The notes under the pieces were generated by a model. It worked only from the letters and a program-made list of their open reading frames with translations, ran no database searches and had not been told where the DNA came from. A program made the translations under genes and the position numbers. From Malachius bipustulatus (lineage: Eukaryota; Arthropoda; Insecta; Coleoptera; Melyridae), in contig OU342636.1 in assembly GCA_910589415.1 (NCBI GenBank), positions 5,314,437 through 5,378,436 on the forward strand: a stretch of DNA of 64,000 bases, written 5' to 3'. The first letter of the stretch is position 1. Each line of letters begins with the position of its first letter. Shown piece after piece: positions 40,369 to 51,600 of this stretch.

Positions 40369-41620
40369 ATGCTAAGAAAGTGTGTTGTACCTAATTGTAG
40401 AAGTGGATACGATGAAACTACAAAGGGTAGTTCTTTTTTTTTGGAATACCTAAACATAAATTAGAAGCCTATCAAAGGGCGATTCACTGCCAAGATAGAC
40501 AATAATTGACCGCTAAAGATGCGATTTGTGCAAAGCACTTTAAAGAAGAAAACATCATAATATATTGTAACGGGATTTTCAGTAAGGTAGAGATGATTAC
40601 CCAGGGATGGATCTCTGCCCCTTTGTACCCGTGACAAGTCGATTAAAATTTATAAAAACTTTATTTACAAGTATGATAGTACATATATCTGTATCTGTTG
40701 AACCAATATCGTTAACCACTGAATCATCTGGGGCGGCGCTCATCCATTGCAGGCCGTCTGATTGGTGAGAGATATCCGCGTCGGGGCACGCACCTCTGTC
40801 AATTGGCCGTTTGATCGGACGATTCACATCTGACTCCGCTGCGGCAGTCACTCTTTCGCCGCCGCACGCTGCGTGTCTGCTGCTGCGACCTTCGGAATAC
40901 GCGCCGTGACTGGATTTGGGAGTAAACCCTCCGGCGATGCAATTATCTGAAACAGAACCCGCTCCCGGAAGCTTAATGCAATGCCGGGGCGGGTATTATT
41001 GACGTTCAAGTCGGATAGGGTTCTAGGAGCCCTCTACCCCCTTTACTATGAGTTCAGAGGAGAATGACACGCCGGATCGACAACTCATTACATTGCGATC
41101 CCGACGTCTGGTTTGTCTGGCCCTCAATACAGGCCAGGCGTCGTCTGAAAGGATCCGCCGGGACTTCACTACAGCCCCGGTTGATTCCCTGATGTGACCG
41201 GCAGTCGATCGGAGCTCAGTTCACTCTCATCGATCTCCCGTCGCCGTATTACAGTTAAGTTCAACTCAATTCATTGACCCACTGTAGCCGGCTAGATGAA
41301 TAGGACGGAGTGCACTCAATGCATGCCTCCGGAAGACCTCCTAGCTCAGTTCACAGGGAGGGAGATGGTTCTCGAGTCAATTCCTCGGAATATCTGACTA
41401 GCTTCTCCGTTGGCTCTGTTTATATAGCCGGTGCCGGCGGAGATAACCTGCTAATCACCGCTGTAAAAACTGTATCCTTCTGATAAACCCCTCGATTAAT
41501 TAAAAATAAATAATAATTACCAACGAATGCCTTGGAATTCGTTACAATATAAAGTCGAAACTGCCTGATTTAGTGCTGATTATACAAGTGGTTGGAACTT
41601 TTCTAAGCTTGAACATTATT
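40369..41620 (+). pseudogene. THAP-domain gene remnant, split by a solo LTR
   Basis: The ATG at 40369 opens M-L-R-K-C-V-V-P-N-C-R-S-G-Y, a THAP zinc-finger start (C-x4-C). After a T-run frameshift near 40440 another frame gives G-I-P-K-H-K and later A-I-C-A-K-H-F with the Cys-x2-His pair. A stop lies in between (near 40503). The solo LTR interrupts it at 40566. THAP domains occur in P-element-derived genes and chromatin factors; which one this was is unknown. Confidence 0.7.
40566..41546 (-). mobile_element. Solo LTR (981 bp) with ATAT target duplication
   Basis: Starts TGTAACGGGATTTTC and ends GGAATTCGTTACA, with exact ATAT on both sides (40562-40565, 41547-41550). Minus-strand promoter-like CTATATAAACAG at 41416-41427 and AATAAAG poly(A) signal near 40660 set the orientation. 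No internal region, so it is a recombination product of an LTR retrotransposon, probably gypsy-like given the 4-bp duplication. Confidence 0.85.
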
Positions 41621-42122
41621 ACTAAAAAAAAAAAGTAGGTAGAAAAAATGTTGATAATTTCAATACCTATCTACAAAACTAATAGGTATGTAGGTACGTA
41701 AGTACCTATTTCTCGGTAATTATTAAGTAGGTGCATTTTAATATCTCATACATAACTAGAGTTTTTTTCATGATAAAAAAATATATATATTTATAACTCA
41801 TAATAATTGTTGTTTGTTGTCTGAGGCCTGAATCAAAGAAACATCAGAGTATATGTGGAGGTAACAAACATATACCTAGTGATTTTCTAAATAAAAGCTT
41901 TAAACTTGATCATTCCGATATGTAGGTACAATACAATAATATAGAGGGTACTAGGTAATTATATGGAGTACCTACCTACACATTTATCAATGTAGGTAAG
42001 TACCTATGCATTGAATTCTGCTAGCGCTTGCCCAAGTTGTCTACCTCTCACAGCAGTCGCACCGCTCTAATCGTGACTGTTTACGCTCGCTTTTCGAGCT
42101 GTCGTCGATACACCTCTATATT
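41621..42122. other. AT-rich spacer rich in GTAGGTAC words
   Basis: Repeated TACCTAC/GTAGGTA words (41660-41720, 41925-42005). No gene. Confidence 0.5.
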
Positions 42123-44440
42123 GTTACGGGTCTCGCAATAAATAAATCACCACCAAAAACTCTTACAAATTACTTTATTCACTAATCCAAATTATAACCT
42201 CTAATTATTATTCTTCTAAATAATCAAAACACAAACAGCTGACTACAACACTACTACTTGCACCTTGCACTTGTCTATTCTTTCTATCTGTCACTACTGG
42301 CTCCCTTACTTCACACTTCACTTCTGCTCTGTCTATACTTCAGTCTTCACTGTTTCACGTTCAGGATACTACTACTTTGTCTTCAGCCTTCCGCTTCACT
42401 CCACGTCCGAACTAAAACTGTTTTACGCAACCGCGAGGCTACTCTTATATAGCTCCCCGGACGGGCAGCGAAACAGTAGGTACTTTCTCGAACGTTGCAC
42501 CCGTCGATTCGTGGATTCTGGAAATGTCAGATTGTTCGGCGTGCCCACTCCAGAAATCCATAGAACTAACGTCTGTCTGTCGATGTGTCACATGACATGT
42601 GACTGGAACTGTCGCGAACATGTCATTGACTAATCCAGTATAAAAAAAGAATGTAAACAAACAAGCAAATTCGTGGACTAGAATGTTAAAGGTTAAAGAA
42701 GCAATTACTAGAATTTCTCCAGAGCGGTGTTCGTTATAATATCTTACACCGTGCACGGCACACTGAAGAGACCACAAGGAGGTCGAAACAGCTGTCTGTG
42801 TCTTCGGTCAGATGGCTCTGCTTGCTAATTGCCTTGGAGCTCGTTTCGCTATTCGAGCCAAAAGCCCACTAATTATTTTTATGTTATTAATTTATGCTCG
42901 ACTGAAATCTTTTTTAATCTTTAATAATAATATTAATAGAGATGTGAATTATAAATTCCTAAATAACTTTAACGGGCATTTACGCTCTAACCTAGGGCTT
43001 CCTGAGGCAGACCAAACACACAGAGTCATCCAGTCATCTCAAAGCTGTAAACAACGCTGTTTCGGTCTCTTTATGACATCATCAGTACAGCACATCGAGA
43101 AATAACTAGAGGATGCATGCCAGGCCAGTCCAGGAAGCAAACTCTTAAATGAAAAATCGACACGGAACTCCATGACTTCAAGAGCTGATTGCCATCTACC
43201 GATGGAGACAAGAACTAACTGCAGCACGACTGCTTGCTTGTGTCCATCGGGAAGAGGTAGCCCCATGCAGATTGCACATTTCGAGGCATTACCATCCGTC
43301 GGGCGCTGCTAACAAGCTACCGATAGATGTCTCTCATCAAAGCCCATGATTATTAATCATGGGCTATCCGAGAAACTGGACGTAATCGGAGCTGGCTGGA
43401 ATCGGACGGATTTCTCGGGCGCCAGATTTTTGCAGAGGGTTTACTCCCTTGGTGAAATTAACTCGCTATCTATTCCCAATTACCTGAGTTATCACACAGT
43501 TGGTACGTTAATCGCACCCTTGTCCCAGGGCAACTCAATGGAGAAGACGGAAAATGCCAGGGGGTCAGATGAGGTTATCACCAAAAAAACGGACGCGGAG
43601 GGGCGGTCTTTAGGCGCTCCCCGCGTTGCTTATGACACTCCCGTTGAGCCAAGTTATTTGCGAGTGGCTTGAGGTTCACGGTCGGTAGTGATTAAGAGTC
43701 GTGAAACTGGATTATCAACAGATTTATTATTATGAGAAACTACTATTCACAATCAAAAACTGAACAAGGCTATCCCAAAACTTAAATACAATAACAAATC
43801 CAAATAACTGATTTTAGCGGTCGTTTTATTATGCGCTGCGAAGCAAAGCGGCAGGAAGCGAGGCGCGGTCAACGGAGGCGATATAAAATTTCAATTAAAA
43901 ATGACTATCTGGTAGGTATGAGTACCTACTTCACGTGTAAGGATCGAAAACCGGGTCGTCGCGGTGAAGCCGTTGGGCGTTGTGTCGTAATCAACGGGCT
44001 GAGGAACGTCGGGCTGTTTTAACTGGCACCGGATCACGCTCGCATCGCAGGATTACCCCCTGCGACGCCGGGTAAGGAATCCTACGACAGGGCGAGACCC
44101 TCGTTGCCACAGCGGAATGTGGATGCGGGCGGCAGGATCGGCGCGTTGTTTTGACGAGTACCAGGCGGCGCCGCCACCGCGAGATTACCCCTGCTCCGCC
44201 GGGTAAGTAATCTCTCGACAAGAACGGGACCTTCCTTACTTCAGCGTAAGACATGTATCGATGGGCTGTTGACTAGTGCTAGACCGCGCCGCCACCGCGA
44301 GAATACCCCCTGCTCCGCCGGGTAAGCAATCTCACGACAAGAACGGGGCCTTTGTTACTACAACGGGGTCCAGGAGTGAATAGAAAGAAAGGAGGGAGAC
44401 AAGGACGGTTGAAGGATTATCAGGGGCGATCGTGACACAA
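42123..44440 (-). repeat. LTR-like or other retroelement DNA, boundaries unclear
   Basis: 42123 starts TGTTACGGGTCTCGC after CTATAT. A minus-strand AATAAAG (near 42172) and CTATATAAGAG (near 42446) mimic the solo-LTR layout. A second such block has AATAAA near 43722 and an outer GTGACACA near 44430. The other ends were not found. The frame at 43346-43672 resembles no family I know. Confidence 0.3.
44035..44365. repeat. ~120-bp GC-rich tandem repeat, about three units
   Basis: The phrases GCCGCCACCGCGAGA, TACCCC(C)TGCTCCGCCGGGTAAG and CTCGACAAGAACGG recur with a period near 120. The first unit is more diverged. Confidence 0.8.
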
Positions 44441-45139
44441 CCAAATATAAGAGAAAATTACGGCTGGTATGAATTACCCCCTACCTTGGCACAGAGTTGA
44501 AGGGCGGTCGGCTCTAGTTGTGGAAGATCGGGAACGGCGCGAACTCGGTGTCTGGATGGATTCTCAACGGCTTATCATACCTATTCCGGAACGCGGGACA
44601 CGGACGGCCAGCCTATGGATCGGTTATACTATACTTGAACTTATTAGGCTACAAAATAATATCGCTCTACTGGGTCACCATCAGAATACCGGATCGGAAG
44701 TGAATTTTGAAACAAAATGTCCGTGATTTTATATATTTTCATATCTTCTGGAATACCTTCTATCTGCCGTTTTTCAATTGGGACGCGGTGTATAAAAAAG
44801 GGTGTTTTTACGTTTGGTGATAGCGCTGGTATCTGCGATGTCGCTTCTGAATTTGTAGTCAACTGCCTCGATTCAGCTCGCTTAAAATTTCGTCTGTTCA
44901 TGAAAAATTTAATGATTTGCAAATTAATCGGAAATAAATACGTTCGTGAAAGTGAAAGTTTGATATTATAATTTTACTATTTATGGAATGAATAAATTGA
45001 GCCTTTTGCTGATTTTAAAATTACTGAGAAATATTACTAGAGACAGTTGACTAAAATGAAGTCGAAAATTCACCACTTCGTTACAAACTTATCGCTAAAT
45101 TAAAATAGAGGCCCATTAGAGACTGGTCAAGCAGTCTAT
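44441..45139. other. Intergenic DNA, no gene recognised
   Basis: Short open frames on both strands, none with recognisable motifs. Confidence 0.4.
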
Positions 45140-45145
45140 ACAACT

Positions 45146-45151
45146 TTTATT
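45146..45151 (-). terminator. Poly(A) signal of the MATH-BTB gene
   Basis: AATAAA on the minus strand, about 330 bases past the stop codon. Confidence 0.5.
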
Positions 45152-45479
45152 ACATAAAAATATTTTACATACAAAAGCGATAACAGTAGTGGTTGATCAA
45201 TAATAATTATTGAGATAGCAACATTAAAAAGTATGTCAAATGGCTATGAACGCGCTGCTTTTACTTTAAGTAAGTATGTACCTTACTTCACAGCTGGTCG
45301 ACAGGTGTTCTACAATAGGATGGCAACAATGCCCTTAGAAGATGCATACTTTATATCAATCGAGCTATTTATACACAATGGTTTAAATCTACTAAAAAGC
45401 TGATTACGTCATAAATAAAATAAACATAAATATGACCATCGTTACTTTATAATAAATATTCATATTCAGTGTCTCATTG

Positions 45480-45610
45480 TTATTCGCTCCAAGAACCAGG
45501 TGTTCCAGGACTGTCCAGATTGCTCGAAGAGCTGCAGATACTCTCACAAGCCTCTTGAAAAAGATCAGGATTCACCATCTCCATCACACGCCATGCTAAT
45601 GTTTTCCCAC
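45480..45610 (-). CDS. MATH-BTB gene, last coding exon
   Basis: Acceptor TTTGCAG, then G-K-T-L-A-W-R-V-M-E-M-V-N-P-D-L-F; ends with S-W-S-E and TAA at 45482-45480. Confidence 0.88.
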
Positions 45611-48600
45611 CTGCAAATACATTGCGAATCAAAAGTGTTTTAGTTAGAGAAGACAGAATAATGGTGGAATCAGGCCATACCTAGACTGACGCTTTCTTTA
45701 ATTTCATCACTGTGCTCACAGTAGTGAAGTGCAGCCTTTCGCAAAGCCTCGCAGCCACAGCGGTCCGCCAGGAGGAGCACATTGGCGACTGTGGTTGGTG
45801 TGAGTGACTCCAGTAGTGATCGCTCGCAAAGCGCTGTTAGGCCAGGTAAGTGCAGGCGTATGGCTAGAGGTAGCAGTCTATTAGCCAAGGATTCAGCCCC
45901 TTCAACTTTGTCTGTGTAGAGATAACGTAGAAGTTCCACCACAACATCCCTTGCACACTCTCCTAGGTCCAGTTTGTACCGTAATGCCTTTTTAACATAG
46001 AAACACGGTAATACATGTTATAAAAGCCTTTCATAATTAAAAAAAGTATAATAAATGCTGACCTTGTCATTGGCATCTGTGTATTCATCAAGACTGTTGG
46101 CAAGTTTTGTACATCGAGCTCGAATGATCCAGCTGTGAACACGAAGAGGAACTTGAGGAGATGCATCACCGTCACCTTCTGGACGACAACAAGTACACTC
46201 CACTATCACATCTTTATCGCCGCCGTCCTCCAGGTAAAGTCGAGCCATGTCTTGAGACAAACTATGAACCTCTTCATCGCTCTGGATTATCTGCAGCTTC
46301 ACCATGATGTTTGCATCTAATGCTGTGACGCGATAAAAATTAAGAAATGGTATAAAATATGAAATAAGAAAGTGAATAACATAATACTCACTGTCAGGAT
46401 CAATGTGTCGGTCAACAATGCCAAGGCTCTTGTAACCGACAGAGAGAAGGTCTCGAGTGTTGGAAAGGTTTAAGACAACATGTGCGATGGGACAACACTC
46501 CCAGTGACGAATACTTGCATCCCATACGCCCAATTGAAAACGCACGCGAGCTTGACCACCCTCTGCTTCTCCAGTCTCACAGCCTACGAGATTTAAGCAC
46601 ACCACGACTGGATTTGTAATCTTCTTTCCATTGGGACCTGTCACAGATTTAATTTTTATGAATAATTAGTGGTTTATTTACATCAATAAAGTGTATCGAA
46701 TGCAGTAACAGTTTATTAAATTTATTGTATTCACTGCGAAATCTGGCTTTACAATAATAATTATTAATCTCGGTATTATTAAAGATTTATGCCGCTATTA
46801 AGAGAGCGTTACTTATAAGATGATAATGTCCGGGGTCGACGTTATCCAGCCGGAGGGCCTTTGGCTCGAGGAAAGGATGTCAACCAATGGGCAAGACTTT
46901 ATTTTTTCAATTACATGACGAAAATAAAATTAAATGCAATGATTTTAATAAATAATTATGCAGCGATAACACCCTGTCAAAATTAGCAAGGAGCAAGACG
47001 GCAACGCTATCTCTCATTTGACAGCGCTAATGAGAGCCAATGTAGCATAAAAGCGCCCATGCTGGCTGCCTTATTCTCACTAGCTCTCTGGAGCTTATCG
47101 ATGGTACATCTCTGTTCTCTCCGCTCTGCCCAGTGCACTGCCGTGCTTCACATTCAACTTTACTTTCACTACCTGACCTCCGAGATCATTGAGACCGTTT
47201 TCACCGCTACTTTATTCGAAAAATGCCCAGCCCACCGGGCATACGAGATCGTCCAGACCTTCAGTAAGAGCAACGTCGCCTGGGGAATGTTACCCAGCTC
47301 CCCGGGCCTACAAGATAATCCAGACCTTCAACACGAGCAACGTCAACCGGGGAATGTTAACCAGCCAACTATCGACCACTTTCAGTTACGTGGAGCCCCG
47401 CCTACCACTAGACCCGCTCCAGCTTGTAACAGTTGACGGACCCAACGTGGGGCTAGCCTAGAGGGACCTGTAGGTACTCTCGACCTGTCGGGTACAACTT
47501 CTTAACAATTAGATTCTTGGCAATTAAAATGGAGCCCATATCAACTCACTAGATAGTTCCAAATATGGGAAGCCAAACCAAATCAACAACCACTAGTCCG
47601 GGGATCCCGTTCCTGACAAATAAACATGCCAACCCAGAGGGCTCCTCAACAACCACCACGACCACATCTGGAGAGGGACCCCTCATGGCCACAAGCGAAT
47701 TCACCAACTTGACTCAAGAAAGTGCGCTCACTACGGCATTTGAACCGCAGCCCATATTAGCAAGACGAACGTCCAAGCGACTCAAATTCACGTGAGCCGA
47801 AAGCGAATGCCCGGAGGAGCTCTGAAAATATGTGGAAAGCCATCAGGGCATTCCAGAGGAGAACCAAGAAAAAGTGCTGGCGGAGTGCCCTCAAGACAGA
47901 AACTTTGGGATCACACGCAGCCCAGGGTGTGCGACCTGAGTTGGCAGCATTAGTCTCCATCCACGTCTCGAAAACGTTCGAACAGTTGCGGACATTGGCT
48001 ATTGCTTATTAGAAGCCCGCTTCCTGGCGGGACATTTTCAAACCCCTGAGACCCGACACCAGTACCCAGAGAGGTCTGGCTATCGCAGTGCCGTTTCTTC
48101 CCCGTAAGAGACTGGCACCAAGACTGACCCCGCCACTCGGAGCCTCAGCAGGAAACTGCTAAATCTCCTCCGAGAATTGAAACTGGATGGGGTGCTATAA
48201 TTGAATAGTCAATAGAAGACGAGACACAAAATATCTTCTAGGTCGTGGTGTAGATACATCCCCAATTAATACAATAAAATACAAAAATTCACGTCCGCCT
48301 GGCCATCCAGTACCTGGTGCCGACAAGCTGGGCAGCGCTCAGGAAGTTTCTCGGAGTCATTCATTGACTGAATCTCCCAAAGAGCCGATAACACTGCATA
48401 TGCCTACTTCAGGATACCCGTCCATCCTTCAGATGGACGCCAATGGACGAAGAATAACGGCGGTGATGTATCAAGGAACAGCTCCCGTAACATCTTTGTT
48501 TGTGTTAGCGTAAAATTCACCCCAAACGCGCACCAAATCAATGCGCAGGAGTGCCTGGTCATCGTCTCAGCGGCGAAGAAGTACCGGCACTACCTGGAAG

Positions 48601-51600
48601 GAGCCCACTTCGCTGCAAACTTCAGCAATCACTCAACCAATTATCAGCTTGGTGCAAGCGATGGAAAGTTAAACTGAACCCAAGTAAATGCGAAGCCAAA
48701 ATATTTACCCTCCGAAGGCCGGAGACACCTACAAACCTTCTCATCGACAATACACCCGTCAAATGGAACCCCCATGCACGATCAAGCAGTTAAATATCTC
48801 GGCGTTCATCTAAACCGAAGACTAACATTCGGTTTCCACATCAATAAGAAACTAAATGAATGTCATACGAGACTTGGTATACTGTTTCCTATTATTAATA
48901 GAAAATCAAAGTTGAAACTTGACTGCTCCATCTTGATCTATAAGGCGGTGATCATACCTATTGTCATGTATGCCTGCGTAATCTGGGCACGGCTTCCAAA
49001 CCGCAAATTAAAAAAGTCCAAACCTTTCAAAACAAGGTACTACGAATAGCCTGTAACTGCCCTTGGTTTGTGAGAAACAAACAAATTCATAATGTCAAAC
49101 GCTTGCAATTGTTGTGAATTAAAAAACTATGAACTCATGGAACACGCTATTTTTGTACATGCAACTGCAACCCTTCCTTCGCTCGATCTCAAAAAATTTT
49201 AATTGACCAGGCCAAAAAGAAAACTAAAAAAATGAGCGAAAGGAAGGTACCATTCCCTCTGATCCCGTTTGGGTACCTTCAAATTTGTTTGTACCCAAAG
49301 CAGGACAGAGGGTGTAGAAATTAAAAAGAAAATGATGATGATGACTACAAATTTGTTAACATGATCGTCTAAATATAAAAAAAAATATATAAGATTCAAA
49401 ATTTAAATAACTGACCTGCCCTACGTTGTGTCTTTTTTAATTCAGGCCACACAGATACTAAAAATAAAACTCACATAAAAAATTTAACAATTTATTGGAC
49501 TTCTCCAATTAACAACATAAAACTTCCCAGCTAATGGTATATTGTATTGTGAGACAAAAAGAAAATTTTTGTCTTGGATTTCCCCCTTATCATCTACATA
49601 CTAGCAACATTTCTTAAAAATAGAACAATAGTCAAATAAATAAAAAAAAACTTGATCTCTTTGATCAACAAATTACCTTCATTAGGTACTTGACAAAAAA
49701 TTTACATTCTTAACACTAACTAAATTGGCCAATTATTTCTCCTTGATAAAAAAATTTAGATTAAGATTAAATACTAAATTGAAACATTTCTACTCACTAG
49801 CTAAAATTAACAACATTGGGGAAGTATTTCCCAATTATTAAAATAATAAAAATTCCCATCTTGATAAAATCGGTAACGCAATCTGATGAAGTTACTTCCT
49901 CTCTTTTTAGAGATAAAATTCAATGTAAAATAAATGAAACAGAAAAATTAACAAGGTACCTTGAAGCTCCAACAACATTTCCTGATGAAAAGTGACTGCA
50001 ACAGAAAGATCCCAAAAATGAGACAAACAGTGACACCTGCTTCCCCTCCAGTTGGTTACTTCAGACCATCGGTCCGGCTTGTCTGGAGAACGCCGTTACA
50101 TCAAAAAAAAAATGATTTTCTACCAAATTCCCGAATACGGAATATTTCTCCACGTAGATCACCACCAGAACATTTAGAAATGAAGTAAGAGACTAAAAAT
50201 TAGTTCTTATGAGAGATCCACCCGGAAAGAGGGACCCAAAAGAACTTCCTTGTCCTTTCAGGTTTCTTGAAGCTACATCTCCTCACTCACATAGATGAAA
50301 TTGATTTCTCCTGAATTTTCCAGCAAGAAAAATACAACACTATAACAACAAATCGCTCCACTAACACATCTTCACATCATGAGTGTTTTCGGCAGAGAGA
50401 GCGACCGCCCAACGACCTCTTCCGTTCTTGACCCCTTTGTTCCTCGATCAACTGATGGCGCAGGGCCAACCGTCTACTACCTCGGTCGGTCACTTCACCG
50501 AGTGGCAGTTGACAAGACTCTGACTGACAGACTCATAACTCGATCCTGTTACTATACCTCAAACTATAGAACTTGCGGAGGGCATCAAACTAAAGAAACG
50601 CCCTCTGGTAAACCTTTCTATACGTAAATTCATTCTGGATAAATACGGAAAAGCGCACGCTACACTACACTATAAATTGTCAAAAATACCCTGTATAACA
50701 GTTTGTAATGTTGATCGGGTGATCGGGTTCATCTACAATATTTAAGAAAAAAAAAAGATCTTAAGTTCCCTTTTCTTGTCCTCCTTGCTTCGATGGTTAA
50801 TTGTGGCAGCCTTACTTCAACGCGTGGCTGCTGCTGTGTTGGGATTGCAACAGTCCCGAAATTTTGCTCGGAAAATTGATAGTGCGATTCTCTGTCCAGC
50901 GTAAGTGCATCCTACCCATCTAGTCCCTACGCGCAGGATAGCTACCCTGATAACAGATAATCGAGTCATCCCTGAGCTCGTTCGTCCACTCAAATCGTCG
51001 TCCTTGTTCATGGCCATGGTCGTCAGCAGGCTAGTTCTACTGGACTCCTCCACCTTGCCTTTGACCAGGTCAGGTCAGATGAGTGGCTTCACCTTGGTCC
51101 ACCTGTTGGGTGCGAGGAGGTTAGGCTTTATTTTCCACATTAATAGACACTGTGGGTCTAATATAAATAGTGAAGTATTTCTGTTATCCAACTCCAGCAA
51201 TGTTCTCTTAAACTTCCCCTCATCATAATAATTATAACACTCTTTTATGCAATAGAAAAGCTTTGAGAATTGCAGACCCGTCCCATATTATTATATCGTA
51301 AGTCACATGAGAATTATAAGGATGTAACGCATTAGTGGCGTTAGAGTCTATCTACACGTATTTTAACTTCAAAATAAAAATTGTTCCATCGAGTAAAAAT
51401 TAACAACCTTGAAAGCGGGTCGCGTGAACGATGGGCGGCAGGCCTCACCTGTATATTATCTGAATTTTTATCTATTACCTTTTATCTTACCTCTTATCTT
51501 CATAACTAGAAGCTAAATCGTTTCTACTAAATTATCTCAACCACATTCGAGTCCGAGACCGAAGAGCCAACGAGTGTTTATCTTGAGTCCGAGAACGAAG

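Noticed and set aside
43346..43672. 108-aa ORF as a possible gene
   Set aside because: No motif, splice support or family resemblance; it lies in LTR-like, repeat-rich DNA.
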